A stretch of DNA of 64,000 nucleotides from Copromyces sp. CBS 386.78 (taxonomy: Eukaryota; Ascomycota; Sordariomycetes; Sordariales; Sordariaceae): the NCBI GenBank assembly GCA_030685235.1, contig MU839138.1, positions 186,001 through 250,000 on the forward strand, read 5' to 3'. A model generated the notes under the pieces. That model made no database searches. It saw only the letters and a list, made by a program, of their open reading frames with translations, and was not told the DNA's origin. The position numbers and the translations under genes were made by a program. Of the stretch, positions 32,802-45,839 are shown one piece after another. Each line of letters begins with the position of its first letter. Within the stretch, counting starts at the first letter, position 1.

Positions 32802-35015
32802 ATGCCTCGCCCAAAGTCAAAAGCGGCGAAAGCCAGAGTCACAGGCGCCAATACCGATCCCATTGTCCCCAGAAAGGGCCTTTTCGACGACGATGCCTCC
32901 AGCGAAGACGAGCAGGACGGAGGTGCCACCCTCAGCAGCGCCGCTGCCGACCTGAAGATCAACGAGGAGTACGCCCGCCGTTTCGAGCACAACAAGAAGC
33001 GCGAGGAACTCCACCGTCTTGAGGAAAAGTTCAAGTCCAGGAAGGAGGGCGGTCTAGGCGAAGATGAGGATGAAGAGGACTCTTCCGAGGACGAGACCGA
33101 AGACGATGAGGGTTTCCTTGTCACCGAGGATCTCGACGCCGAAATCAACGCCACCCTAGAAGCCATCAAGAAGAGGGATCCCCGCATCTACGACAAGGAG
33201 GCCGTCTTCTACACGCCAATCGACGCCGAGGGCCAGCCCGTCAAGGAGAAGAAGGAGAAGACCATGACCCTGCGCGACTACCACCGTGAGAGGTATATGG
33301 CCGGTGACACTGGTGCCGACGAAGATGACGCGCCCAAGCCGACTTACGCCCAGGAACAAGCCAACCTGAAGCAGAACATTCTGTCCGAGATCAACGCCGC
33401 GGCCGGCGAAGACGAGGAGTGGAGCGACGACGACGCCTTCATCAAGCCCGTCAAGAAGGCGGAGGCGCCTACCGAGAACGGCATCCACCCGTCGCGCGCC
33501 AAGGCGATCGATCTTAGCGAGCTCGACGTCAAGAACGCCGACAAGAACCCCGAAGACTTCCTTTCCAAGTTCATGCAGTCCAAGGCCTGGGCGCCCGCTG
33601 ACGGCTCGCGCTGGGAGGCCTTCGAGTCGGACGATGGCGAGGACAACTTCCCCGAGCTGGCCGAGGAGTTCGAGCACGCCTACAACATGCGGTTCGAGGA
33701 CCCCAACAAGAGCAACGAGCTGCTCAAGACCTACTCGCGTAACCTGGCCAACGCCAAGTCCGTCAGAAAGGAGGAGCTCACGGGCAGGAAGAAGCAGAGA
33801 CAGCTCGAGAAGGAGCGCAAGGAGGCCGAGAAGAAGCAGCGCGAGGACGAGCGCGCTCGCCTGCGTCGTCTCAAGGTTGACGAGGCGGCCGAGAAGCTCT
33901 CAAAGATCAAGAAGGCTGCTGGTCTCACTGGCAAGGAGCTGTCCGACGAGGAGTGGATGAAGTTCCTCGAGGACGCCTGGGACAACGACCGGTGGGAGGA
34001 GGAGATGCGCAAGCAGTTCGGCGAGGAGTACTACGCCGAGGTGGACGACGACATGTCCGGCGCCAGCGACGACGGGGACGACGACGAGGACAATGAGGAC
34101 GGCAAATCCAAGAAGAAGAAGAAGAAGAAGAAGCTGCCCAAGAAGCCCGAGTGGGACGACGACATCGACATCAAGGACATCATCCCCGACTTCGACGACG
34201 TGCCCGACGTTGTCCTTTCCGATCTGGACCTCCCCAAGCCCGACGGCGAGCAAGAAGCCGAGGCCGAAGCCGAAGACGACGACGCTGACCTCGGCTCCGA
34301 CCTCTCCGCCGACGAGGGCCGTCCCTCCAAGAAGCGCAAGACCACCGCCGACATCAAGAAGGAGAAGCAGCTCGCCAAGCGGGCCGCCAAGGCCGAACTG
34401 GCCAAGCTCGAAGCCCTTGTCGACACCAAGATGGAACTCGATGCTCCCCGCGCGCTCTCCGCGCCCAAGGACAAGAAGTACAAGGAGAACCTGTTCCCGT
34501 TCCGCTACCGCGAGACCTCGCCCGTGTCCTTCGGCATGACGGCGCGCGACATCCTGCTTGCGCCCTCGGACGCGGCCCTCAACGAGTTCGCCGGCCTCAA
34601 GAAGCTGGCCACCTTCCGCGACGCCGAGAAGAAGCGCAAGGAGCGCAAGAACCTCGGCAAGAAGGCCCGCCTCAGGCAGTGGCGTCGCGAGACGTTTGGC
34701 AGGGAGTTCGAAGAGTCGGGCCCTACCTTTGGGTTTGAGGCGTTGGATGAGGATGGTACCCCTCTTAACAAGAACGAGGGCAGTGGTGCGAATGCCGGTG
34801 CGGTTAGGCATAAGAAGAGGGGTGAGAAGAAAGATGGCGAGAAGAAGAAGAGTGGCGAGAAGAAGAAGGATGAGGGTGAGAGGAAGGAGAAGAAGACCGA
34901 GGAGAAGAAGGAGACTGCTACCAGCGAAGGAGCGGATAATATCATTGAGGGAGAGAGGAAAAAGAAGAGGAAGAGAAGCAAGAACAAGAAGGCCGGTGAC
35001 GAGGTTGAGGCCTAG
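32802..35015 (+). CDS. KRI1: Kri1-like ribosome biogenesis protein (737 aa)
   Basis: An intronless open frame; the chosen ATG lies in CCCAAGATGCCTCGC, and no ATG precedes it in frame. It is rich in acidic (DEDEEDSSEDE) and basic clusters, as nucleolar proteins are. The Kri1 N-terminal region includes EEYARRFEHNKKREELHRLE. The Kri1 C-terminal domain is clear at about residues 560-650 (YKENLFPFRYRETSPVSFGM, then ARDILLAPSDAALNEFAGLKK, then LRQWRRETFG). The tail is a Lys-rich repeat of GEKKK units. In yeast, Kri1 is an essential nucleolar factor that works with Krr1 in 40S subunit assembly and pre-rRNA processing. Confidence 0.94.
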   Translation: MPRPKSKAAKARVTGANTDPIVPRKGLFDDDASSEDEQDGGATLSSAAADLKINEEYARRFEHNKKREELHRLEEKFKSRKEGGLGEDEDEEDSSEDETEDDEGFLVTEDLDAEINATLEAIKKRDPRIYDKEAVFYTPIDAEGQPVKEKKEKTMTLRDYHRERYMAGDTGADEDDAPKPTYAQEQANLKQNILSEINAAAGEDEEWSDDDAFIKPVKKAEAPTENGIHPSRAKAIDLSELDVKNADKNPEDFLSKFMQSKAWAPADGSRWEAFESDDGEDNFPELAEEFEHAYNMRFEDPNKSNELLKTYSRNLANAKSVRKEELTGRKKQRQLEKERKEAEKKQREDERARLRRLKVDEAAEKLSKIKKAAGLTGKELSDEEWMKFLEDAWDNDRWEEEMRKQFGEEYYAEVDDDMSGASDDGDDDEDNEDGKSKKKKKKKKLPKKPEWDDDIDIKDIIPDFDDVPDVVLSDLDLPKPDGEQEAEAEAEDDDADLGSDLSADEGRPSKKRKTTADIKKEKQLAKRAAKAELAKLEALVDTKMELDAPRALSAPKDKKYKENLFPFRYRETSPVSFGMTARDILLAPSDAALNEFAGLKKLATFRDAEKKRKERKNLGKKARLRQWRRETFGREFEESGPTFGFEALDEDGTPLNKNEGSGANAGAVRHKKRGEKKDGEKKKSGEKKKDEGERKEKKTEEKKETATSEGADNIIEGERKKKRKRSKNKKAGDEVEA

Positions 35016-38000
35016 AGTGCTTCACTGGCAGTCCGGTCGTCAGGATAGTTAGGTCACCGTGGTGGCCGTGTTTGTTTGTTTGTTTACGTGTTCAGGGTTT
35101 TGTTTTGTTGTCTTTATTTTAGGGCGTATTTGCATCGTGGTGTTATGGAGAAATTACAAGACAAAGTTAGAATCTGCTATACCATTGCCCGGCCGGTTCT
35201 TCGCACTCTGTCTGCACTTCGTTTCCGATACTCAAAGTAGGTAGTCAGTGTCTCGTTCAGGGGTTTCTTTCTCATCCTGACTAGCCTCGCGATGTTTGGT
35301 CTTTAGACCGATCACGGCCGCCCAACTTCCTTTGCCTAGAGGTATTTGAGCAGGCGAGTCTCCAGCCAGGCAAAACTTGATTTCAACGACAACCTCATGA
35401 AGAGGACGTTCACAGATGAAGAAGCACTTCATGTCTGTCTATGTCACATGCCTCACCTCACCGCACCTCGACCTTTAAACCATCTCTATCCAACGTCTCT
35501 TCCATTCCAATTTCCAACTAGGTATGATAGAGCTCAGAACCTCCTCATATCTCTTTCTGGACACAAGACCTCAGGTGCGAGTGCTTAGCGGGAACCCAAG
35601 GTCTACGAAATTCCAGTCTCACATTACAATTCTTTTTTTCTTCCATTTATCTTCCCTATCACCTCCATCGCACCCAATAACCCATTCTTACCCCCCCCAA
35701 AAAATCTCATTACCCAGAAGATGGCAATTTATTTCCCTACCGTGACGAACTTTCCAGTCCTGGAGCTTTCGCATAGGTATTCACGAACAAGCATACCCCT
35801 GAGCAACATAACATCCTGCATCTCTGTGGCATATAAAACAACTGTCTGAGTACACAGTAATAAAGGCTTTCCTGGCCTCCACTATGATAACTACCTATAC
35901 ATGGATTGCGGGTGGGTAGGGTAGCTGGAAGGCAGATCAAAGACGCAGACGCAGACACACAAAGTCCAGGCAGATGCTATCTGCTATCTGCTCGAGACTA
36001 GGTAGAGGTGGTACACAAGAATCCTTCTGCAAAGTCAACCCCTCTGAATCCCAGAGATATCATCTTTGCGTTATCTTACGGTTCATAGTCATATGCCACT
36101 CGCTCGTAACCCGAGAAGACAAATGGTGGTCAGTGGAGATGCTGCTGTTACTTCACTTGAGCTCCCACTCGCCTTTCGAAGACTCAGTAGACTTGAGCTA
36201 AGCTTCAAAGGTCAAAATTCGGACGAGTTACCTTTTCTGGAGACAGTGGTATTTTTGCAAGTCTACTTGTACGTAATTGCAAACCATGTCTCGCCTTCCA
36301 TGCACATAAGCTGAGGTGTTTCCCCGGGCTGACAAGATGTACCTAGACTCTTAATACGTGGTTGTGTTACAGTTGTCACCGTGGCTTGTTGGTCAGCCAG
36401 GCTTTGAAGCAGCTTCAGCTTCAGCTGCATACCCAACTCTCTGGAAGCGGTGGTGGGAGGGACGGTGAAGAGGAGTGTATCTGATAACAGTATAACCAGA
36501 CAACCCGTTTATTTCATTCTTAAGTCATCCCCCTGTATCCAATCCTCACTCCGCTTATTTTCCTTGCATGTGACAAAGAGGATCTCTTTTCTCTTCCTTT
36601 GAGACATTCGGAGGAACGGATTCAGGTCAGTAAGCTTCCTCTTTTTGTGTAACGCGAGCAGGGCTTGGATAGTGGTTTCTCAGACCCGGAAGGATTCTGC
36701 ACCGGAAATCCTTCGCGATAAAGATGACATGATATTCCGTAAATCGGCCGCACACAACGGTCGCCACTTACGCACATGACTGGTATAACCATCATATTCA
36801 AGCTCCGACGAGCATCCATTTCAAGAGCTGGGTTGGGTTCTTGAACGGGGAAAATGACTGGTCTGGGAGTGGTTGTGCAAAATTGTCTGACGACCTTTCT
36901 TCTAACAACCTTATTTCTTGATAACACCGAATTGATTCTGTTGCGCAACATTTATCCCGTACGTTCTAAATGGCACAGAGACCCCTCTACACCTCGGCTG
37001 GTAGTTAATTAGTCACTCAGTGTAGCAGCGCAAAGAGGCAGGTCGATAAGGGGACGGGCTGCCAACGTAACTTTGCAATGCAGAAGGCTAATATCCAGAC
37101 AATGGCAAGACTGGATACCTAGCACCGCACTTTTTGTCATCTTTCAAGCGGCCGGATTAGGAAGGGGTCGGTTTGAGTCTGGTGGATCAACCACTCGGTT
37201 CTTTTCCATGAGCCAGAAACCCGACGGGAAACTATATTGCCTGGATATTGGTGCAGGAAACTTCTGAAATGCATGGCCCTTTTGAGGAGTTACCACTATC
37301 AGCTTTCAGTGAAAAAAAAAAGCCATAGTACCAGCATTGACGAGGAGAGTCATGTGCTTCTTGGCTTCGTTAGAGACCTGACGAGTAAAGGTCCCGGGAG
37401 CTCTTCAACCACCACGTGTATTGCCTGTAGCGTTGTATTTGTGCAACAAGCTTGAAGAAACGATAATCGAGCAGTTGGGGGATGACGGATGGAATCGAGC
37501 AGTGTAACCCTCTTCTCGTTGATGCCTGGCCCTTTGTGAACAAAACCACGCCTTGCGCACACCCTCTTGCTGTTCCCGCCCAATGTGACGCTTCAGAGGT
37601 AGAGGACGCGAGAGAGCACGACATGGGGAGGATGCAAATCATTGCAGATTGTGACTCCTAAGAGAAGCGCTTGCAACGTCAAAAAGAGTTGGGCTGACCC
37701 GGAACAAGAATGGCGGAAGGCGAGAGTTGATGAAGACGTGCTTGATAAAGAGATTAAGCGAGACAGATGAACATGGTCGGAAGAGGAACGGAGTTCGATC
37801 AGAATCCCGTCATCACTCCGAGAATCCTTGTTGTGTAGAGTAGTAGGCTCCGGGTAAAGGCCAATGCGGGAGACGTCGGGAGCAAAAGTTGCGACATTGG
37901 GATCTTGGTTGATCCTCCCCGCGATACACAATGAAAGGGGGTGTTCTTGAACAGGACTTGGCAGTTTTTCATTTTGAGTTTCAGGAATTTCGACTTTGAC

Positions 38001-40930
38001 CTTAACAACAATTTCTTTCGTCACTTGCAATTTTCCGACAATCGATCCCATTGCTTCCTCTGTGAAGCTGGCATTCGGACCATGGACCGGATCTCAAACG
38101 AGCAAACGACATGTCCGTGACCTTACCTAAACGAGTATACTCTCGTAGGCGGGGGTTGGATCCCCCACCTTGGCCCGGTGCGGTGAGCATCTCGGTGAGT
38201 CCCTCCCTTAGTCCCCTGTAGCAATCTCTGAGAATTAGGTATTCTATAGTGTGAAGTGCCAACCAGCTTTCACCAGTCCCGGCGTATTCTCGGAATTTCG
38301 CACCATCTGCAGAGTCACACACTCGGCCTAATAGGCCGCTGTTACATTCTGCCGTCGACGTCTGTATCCCATGGCTCTCTGCGGTCCATATCGCCGCATT
38401 TTGAAGGTATCTAGGAATGGCGACAGCTCTGTTGAGGCTCTCCCTCATCTTTAAGAGCTCAACTCCGGCCTTCCGATGTTAGCGCTCCCCCATATGGTTA
38501 GTCTGACAATGAAGATTCTAGGGTTCCCGAAAGTCAAAAACGGCCACGAGGTGAGCGGCAACAACCGTGGCGTCGGAGTTGGAGAGACAAGATCCATGCT
38601 TGACACCTCCCCAAGAGATACCCTGGCTCCCTGGTTCGCCGGCATGTCCAGGGCTTAAAGGGCCTGTTTGAAGCTTATTCTCTCCACGACTTTGCGGGCA
38701 TGTGACCTCCAGAGAAGTTGCTCTACAACAGAGAACCCTACCATACCTACACATCAGTACTTAAAAGTTTGTTAGCGCGGTTCTTGTGACAGGGGTACGC
38801 AAAACTTAACAAGAAAACAACGGGATAACCACATTCAAAACGAAAAATTGAAGAAAGTGTAAGAGATGGAGGAACCGCATCGGGTTGATACCAACTTCTC
38901 GCACGAAAATTGGTGGAATGTTGGTTGAGTTGCGAAGAGTACGTTGTGAAGTCCCAAGCTAACGAACTTACCAGTACTGATGTGTATAACTGCGGGCTCG
39001 GCTGCCAAGGCAGTAAAAACCATGATGCAGGCGAACCTCGCGACGGTGCACGGTGCATCTGCCTATGCAGACGCACTGGAAACGACGGAAAGGTGCTGCA
39101 GCATCAACATGGAGAGGAACCAACAACGATGGCAGAGGTTGCGGTCTGCCACCGCGGACCAATCACACACAAGACTCGGCTGTCTTTCCAGCGAATCATC
39201 AACAGCCTAACGCGGCGATCTGGTCCATGCCCTGACCAAATCTTGCGCGGGTCACGGGCAGTATCGAATCGGTTCGCCAGACGTGGGACTTTTTGGCTCC
39301 TGCTGTTCCTGCTGGCTGGACTGGCAAGCCCCTTCTCCACGGTCAATATATCCATTACAAAGAGCATGGTATTGATACATCCCAGGATATATTGCATCTG
39401 CGCAGTAAAAGCCTCAAGTCACCGATTGCTGTGGATGCTCACCTGCACGAACCTCCAGCTGTTTTGCTTGGCGGTTGCGTCGCCAACTCGCTCACAATGC
39501 CCCTATTTAGCTCCCGCCAGAACAGCTGTATGTAGATCTCAACGACACCGCACCATACGCAGCACACACCCAATATCCGGTCCAGCCTGTTGTGTGGCTG
39601 GTCACGAGAAGGACTTGGCTGCGTCGTACAAAGAAACACTGCTGTGGTAATACGGACAAAGATATCTTTACGCCGTACGCCGAGAGTTCTGAGAAAAGTC
39701 AGCGGGTGACCAGCTGTCACAGAAGGTGTCCCTGCTCCCGCTATTCATTCGACGGTTCCTAAATAGACGTTGATGCCCCGAGCACTCTGCTCTCTCCGCT
39801 CGATCTGCCTTCACCCCAGTGAGCCCGCAATGAGCCCGCAATGAGCTCAAGCACACGAGCATAGCAAGACGCAGCCGGAGACGTTGAAACGCCCAGCTGG
39901 TTTAACCCCACAATTGACGCCGAAAACGCTTTCCCACCATGTGGGCCGCAGATTTTATGCTAGTGTAGACTTGTCATGGCGATCCTTGATCCATACCCTA
40001 CAGATCAGGACAAGTGCCGCTTGCGAAGCCGAAGAGGTGCATCAAACAAAGTTGGAACAAAATGCCCAGAGACAAAACGCTCAACTTACTCGTTGACAAC
40101 ATGGGTACACTACACACACATCTACGAACAAGACGTGACAAGCATACTTATCTGTGGAAGTGAAATCCTGGGGTTGATATACCAATATCCCCATCCCCTC
40201 AGGCTCCCATCCCCGTCCATTCAGGTAAGCCCACTTACATACACTGCACCCCCGGTTGATCCCCCACCATACAACCACACCAATAGCCAGCCAGCCTTTC
40301 GTTCCGGGGTGCCGAGAACCGCGCTCCCAAGCCCCCCTCCCCCTTCAGGCTCATCCTCTCTCCCTACCTCGCTCTACCAAGCTCTTTATCAGTCATACTA
40401 TCACGCAAAACTCCGCATACTTGCTACCATTTGAACATGATACCTTCTTTCAGCCAGGCACATGGACACACCCTGAGCCTCCGATACTGATTCACGGCGC
40501 GCAGTGACCCCCTTCCGTGCCCCTTCTCTGCCTGAGAATAGGTACAGCCTAGATCGAGGAGGAGTGGAGCAGTGTCGTTGCTAGTTTCTTGGGGTGATTG
40601 GAGCCGTCTAAGCCGTTTGATCCTTTCTGGAGCCTCTGCTTGGAGTCTTTGGCATCTCGTGGAGCCTCTGGAGGAGTCTTTGGGGCAATAAGTGTGGAGT
40701 TCGCCAATCACTGCATCCAAAATTCCTCGAGTCTCGGTGCTGAAAGAGCCCAAGAGCCCCAAGAGCCCCCGGATTGCAAATCACCATCCTGGCCTACCTA
40801 CGACAGCATCCCAGCTTTCCGTTCCCCGGGTTCGTTTCTGTCGGTGCTACCTTCTTTCGATCAGATCCCGCCGTAAGTCCAAGTTTTCTAGCGAACCGGT
40901 CTGCAAACTTTCTTTTTCTCTCTTTCCTCA
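35016..40930. other. Large gene-poor interval (5.9 kb) upstream of the Zn2Cys6 gene
   Basis: No open frame here has recognisable domains, convincing codon bias or good splice partners. Scattered frames of 100-250 codons on both strands look like chance. The last 500 bases probably form the leader of the transcription factor gene. They contain short upstream frames (for example ATG at 40436 with 17 codons, and ATG at 40462 with 4 codons) and a local GGAGCCTCTGG repeat near 40630-40675. The interval may hold long regulatory sequence or non-coding RNA. Confidence 0.5.
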
Positions 40931-43900
40931 ATGCCGCCGGCCGATTCGCAAGCTCTCAACAACAGCAACAACAGCAACAACAACAACAACAATAACTTTT
41001 CATCCGTCGACCTCAAATTTGCGCCCGCTGGCGGTGACACCCACGGTCACCCGCCGCACTCCGACCCTGCCACCTTCCAAACCCACCCTCTCGACAAGCT
41101 GGATACCTCCAATGACGCGCTGGGCAGCATCAATGCTGCCCACGATTTGGTTGACAACCATTTTGCCGATTTCCAGTTCCACTATGACGACGATTTAGAT
41201 GGCTCGCCGATGGCCGGCCTTGGCTCCACTGCTTTCGACGACCATGGCCCCGATGTGTTCTCGACAACTTCCCATGCACCATCCATGAACTCGATCACGG
41301 TACAGACCTCGACCTATAATAATAATGGCGCAAACACCGGGAGCGGCGGACAACGGCAGCAGAGCATGGATATGTCCGAAAGCAACACCCCGGATAGCAA
41401 TCAGAATGCCGGTAACTCGCTCGAGGAAACAGTGGATGAATTCGGCCTTGCGACTGCTGGCTCTGTTGATGGCTCGGTATCAAAGGGCAAGGGGGACAAG
41501 ACGGATAATACCCCCGCGTGGAGCGAGCTAAAGACAAAAGCCGGAAAGGAACGAAAGCGTCTTCCCTTGGCTTGTATAGCATGTCGACGCAAGAAAATCC
41601 GGTGTTCCGGCGAGAAACCCGCGTGCAAGCACTGTCTCCGATCGCGAATCCCGTGCGTCTACAAGGTCACAGCCCGCAAGGCCGCACCACGAACCGATTA
41701 CATGGCTATGTTGGACAAGCGCCTAAAGCGAATGGAGGAGCGGATTATCAAGATCGTGCCAAAATCTGAACAGGAGGGTGCCTCTAACGTTACCAGGGCC
41801 GCGGTCAAGCCTTCCATACCGGGAACATTAACCAATGTGAAGCAAGCCAACAAGAAGCGCGGCGCTGACGAAGCATTCGGCTCGGATTTGGAGAACTGGG
41901 CTCGCGGGCCTTCAAAGACCAAGGTTGACGCGCCCAACAGGACCGCTACGATCCATATCCAGGAGACCGAGGAGAGCAAGCTATTGCTGGAAGGCGGGGA
42001 TGCGTTGCCATCCAAGGATATACAAGAACACCTTGCCGAAGTTTACTTTGAAAACATCTATGGACAGGCCTACCACCTTCTCCACAAACCGAGCTTCATG
42101 AGGAAGCTGAAGTATGTTCCCCACACCCGGCTCATTGATTCAGATCATCTAACAACGTCGCTACCACAGGGCCGGCGCTTTACCCCCCGTCTTAATCCTC
42201 TCTGTCTGCGCCATCGCGGCACGTTTCTCGAACCATCCGAAACTGAACTCGAGCCCGAATTTCCTCCGCGGCGAAGAGTGGGCGGCCGCGGCCCGCGATA
42301 TAGTGACAAAGAGATATGAATGGCCCAACATCACCATTCTTACATGTCTGCTCATTTTAGGTCTACACGAGTTTGGCACATGCCATGGTGGCCGTAGTTG
42401 GTCATTGGGTGGCCAGGCCATCCGTATGGCCTTTGCACTGCAGCTTCACAAAGACCTGGAGCACGATCCCGTACGACAAGCAGGGAAAACACAACTCAGC
42501 TTTATTGATCGCGAGATCCGGAGGAGGACAATGTGGGCATGCTTCCTGATGGATCGCTTCAACTCTTCAGGCACAGACCGGCCCACGTTCATAAGGGAGG
42601 AGACGTTGAAGGTCCCGCTGCCTATCAAGGAAAAGAACTTCCAGTACGACATGCCAGGTCCGACAGAAACCCTGAGTGGAGAGGTGCTGGAACCACTTCT
42701 AGAAGACCAAGACGCTTCAATGGCCAGAGACAACCTGGGTGTTGCGGCCTGGATGATCAAGGCAATCGCTCTTTGGGGTAGAATTATCAACTATCTCAAC
42801 CAAGGAGGCAGAGAGCTGGATCCTCATCCTATGTGGAGTCCCGAATCCGGTTATACCAAACTCATCAAACAAACAGATGATATCTTGACCGATTTGCCCG
42901 ACTCCTTACTATACACACCCGACAACCTACACCTGCACGAAACCGACAACATGGCCAACCAGTTCTTATTCCTCCATATCGCGATCCAGCAGAACATCTT
43001 GTTCATGAACAGGTTTGCTGTTTCGTCCCCTCGGGGCCAACCGGAACAGGAAATCCCGAAGGCTTTCGTTACGAAAGCAGGAGCCAAAGCATTCGCTGCT
43101 GCCAACCGGGTATCAGAGCTGTTGAAGGATGCCGAATCACACTTTGTGACTGCCCCCTTCACAGGATACTGCGCCTTCTTATCCAGTACCGTGCACATCT
43201 TCGGGATTTTCTCGGGTAACCCGACACTAGAGGCAACATCGAAGCGCAACCTGGCTACCAACGTCAAGTTCCTATCCAAGATGAAGAAGTACTGGGGCAT
43301 GTTCCATTGGATGTCAGAGAACCTACGGGAGCAGTATCGGACCTGTGCCGATGCTGCGAGGCAGGGAACACCAGCAAACGAGAACCCGACATCCATCTTC
43401 CAATACGGCGACTGGTTCGATCGTTATCCCCACGGTGTCTCGCAGTCCGATTTCCTCGACCCCGCCACTTACAAGAAGAAGGAGAAAGGCGACGATGCAG
43501 TTCTAGAACAGAAGCCCGAGCTGCACACAGTCGAGGAGTTCTTTACCACGCTCTCCCCACAAGCCAGCGGTGGCGACGGGGGCAGCGTGAACGGGTCGGC
43601 AGCATCACGGCAGCAGCAACAAGCCCAGCAACAACAACTCAAACGCAAAGCCATGGCACGCAAGATCAGCGGGTTACCACAGCAAAACCACCCCAACGGT
43701 CTCGACCCCATCCAAACCGACTTCTCCACACATCAACAACACCCTCCACCAACCGCCGAACAGATCCACGCCGCACGGCTCCAACACCAACGCACCTTCT
43801 CCGGTGGCGGGCCCTCACCCATCCCAACCAGCGCGCCCGGAGCCGGTGGTCCACCCGGTTCTTTCAATTCCCTCTCCGTCCAAGCCCAGCAACAACACTT

Positions 43901-44432
43901 CTCCCCCGTCTCCCCCGTTGGCGTCTCGCACGCCCACCTCGCCCATCATCACCCAGCCTCCTTCTTCCCTCCCGACCCCTTTTCTCTTCCCGCTCACCTC
44001 GGCGCCGCTCACCCCCAAGGCATGTCCCATTTGGACCGACAGCTCGTCTTTGGCGCCTACGGCGGTCCCACAGCTGCCGGCTTGCATCACGAGCCAGGAA
44101 TGGTAGGCGGCGGCGGCGGCGGCGGCGGTGGAGGTGGAGGTGGAGGTGGAGGTGGCGGTGGAGGATGGGGAGGACACGATGGTGAAGGCGGTAGGGATGG
44201 ACCAGATGGGCTGCATGCAGCGTTCTCGAGCGAGCCGAGCTCGGCGTGGTTTATGCCGTTTAATATGGAGCCGCCGGAGATCGGGGCGGACCCGTTGGGC
44301 GGCCTTGGAGGGACGTTGGGCGGTGGCGGGCTGGATAGTTTTTCGGGGATGTTTGGGGTGGGTAGTGGTCCTGGTGGAGGTGGAGGAGGGCAAGGGGGAG
44401 GGGGGATGAGTGGGATGCATCATGGGCATTGA
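40931..44432 (+). CDS. Zn2Cys6 transcription factor with fungal_trans domain (1147 aa)
   Basis: Exons 40931-42111 and 42170-44432 with a 58-base intron. The DNA-binding cluster at residues 215-242 has the spacing C-x2-C-x6-C-x6-C-x2-C-x6-C (CIACRRKKIRCSG, then CKHCLRSRIPC). A basic/coiled linker follows (YMAMLDKRLKRMEERI). The fungal-specific transcription factor domain covers about residues 360-700, including AGALPPVLILSVCAIAARFS split by the intron, and GLHEFGTCHGGRSW. The N-terminus has an Asn run from AAC repeats; the C-terminus is Gln/Pro/His-rich with a run of about 20 Gly from GGC/GGT repeats, typical of activation regions. The zinc cluster lies unusually far from the N-terminus. Target genes cannot be inferred from the sequence. 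Confidence 0.93.
44105..44165 (+). repeat. GGC/GGT/GGA codon repeat encoding polyglycine
   Basis: About 20 consecutive Gly codons inside the transcription factor gene. They are likely length-variable between strains. Confidence 0.9.
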
Positions 44433-45839
44433 GTAGGAAAAAGACTTTTGGGAAGGGGTCATGAGTTGATGGTTTGAAGCTGTGGAGGGATGAGCGGGCA
44501 GAACTTGGATATCGCCCCGGGGTTGGATGACGATGTATACATGATACCTTTTCTATAATTAGTTCCCTTTGGTTTTCAACAGACCAAGGCATGTGTGGGA
44601 AGCAAGCAAGCAAGCGATGAAGGAGCGAGCGGATCGGTCCTTTTCAACTACAGATATCATAAAATTTGTTCTCAGGGTTTTCGGATGTGCGTTATACGGA
44701 GTATGGATGATCGGATTCAATGGTCAATTGGGGGTTACAGGAAACGGTGACAAGGGTGGGTTTATCAGATAAACACCACAGAAACAGATACTGAATGGAC
44801 TTTGAGATTACTACCGTTTTGGACAACTCTGGAAGAGTACGAAGATACCTATGGATTTTATGCCCAGTCATCCAGTGTGTCTTAAGGATCAAACATAATG
44901 TCCAAGTTTTACACGGGTTCGGGAATGCCTGGGTTGGCGCCTAACAGAGGACGAAAAGAGGACGAAAAGAGGATGAAAAAGAGGATGAAAAAATGGATGA
45001 ACAAAAATAAAAAGGAGAAGTTGACGTCATAAGAGAGTAATGGAAGGTGAAAAAGCAACAGAAGGGCACAACTAGACACACTTACAAGACAGACTACGAG
45101 GAAAAGGAAAATGAGACTGTAGGAAACAGACGAAGAGATACTGTTCGTACCTAGTAGGTAAGCAAAAATCAATTTGAGAAGAAGACGCAGCAATACGAGA
45201 CAAAGAGAGCGAGGATAGGAAAAGGAGGGCAACTGACAGGACAGCAGGCCATACATATTCTCGACAACAGGATAAGGAAGCCAGAGACTTTGTAAACACA
45301 TGGATGTATGTATGTAATCCGCTATATAGCAAGTAGTATATATAGTACACCCATTATAACAAGTCTCCCTTTGATAACGCCGCCGAGATGCCCTTCTTAA
45401 CTTTGGATTCTCAGATCTTCTCCAAATATCTTCCTCATAATGAGTTGTCTTACTCCCCCATAATCCTTCTGTATGGACTTGCCGTTCTCAACTTAAGAAC
45501 AAATGATATATACGTTTAGATCCATGCCCTCCCCAACTTATCTCCCAGCTAAGCGACCCTCATCATAAATGAGGGGTATTTCCATCCTGTCTCCATCCAT
45601 CCCATTAACATTGCCTCCTTTCGTCCCTTCTATTTGCCATTTCATCCCATCCGCTGTATCTCTTCCTTCTGTGAGATTCTCATGGAAATGATCGTCTTGG
45701 AAGACCCTCCGGGCGAATCTGTCTAGTAAATCCCCTGTGTCCTATACTGGAAAGTATCGTATCTGTTTTGCACCACCATGTTAGCATCTCATTCCTATCG
45801 TATTCCTTCCTCGTGAATCCATAGAACAGGAATTCAAAC
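44433..45839. other. Convergent 3' spacer between transcription factor and Pik1 genes
   Basis: Two 3' ends face each other here. A purine-rich stretch (about 44945-45250) gives hydrophobic-looking minus-strand frames that are compositional. No gene supported. Confidence 0.5.

Noticed and set aside
33900..34811. 303-codon frame antisense to Kri1
   Set aside because: A long Leu/Val/Gly frame is expected opposite a GC-rich, Lys/Glu-rich gene; it is a shadow.
37593..38051. Minus-strand frame of 152 codons with an ATG
   Set aside because: No recognisable domain, later half is low-complexity, and no flanking exons. Chance frame is more likely.
38120..38170. tRNA-like arms (CGAG...CTCG and GGGGGTTGGATCCCCC)
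   Set aside because: The T-loop lacks TTCGA and no D-arm or acceptor stem can be formed.
38910..39650. Plus-strand frame of 246 codons in the gene desert
   Set aside because: Codon use is unlike the true genes, overlapping frames are equally open, and no domain is visible.
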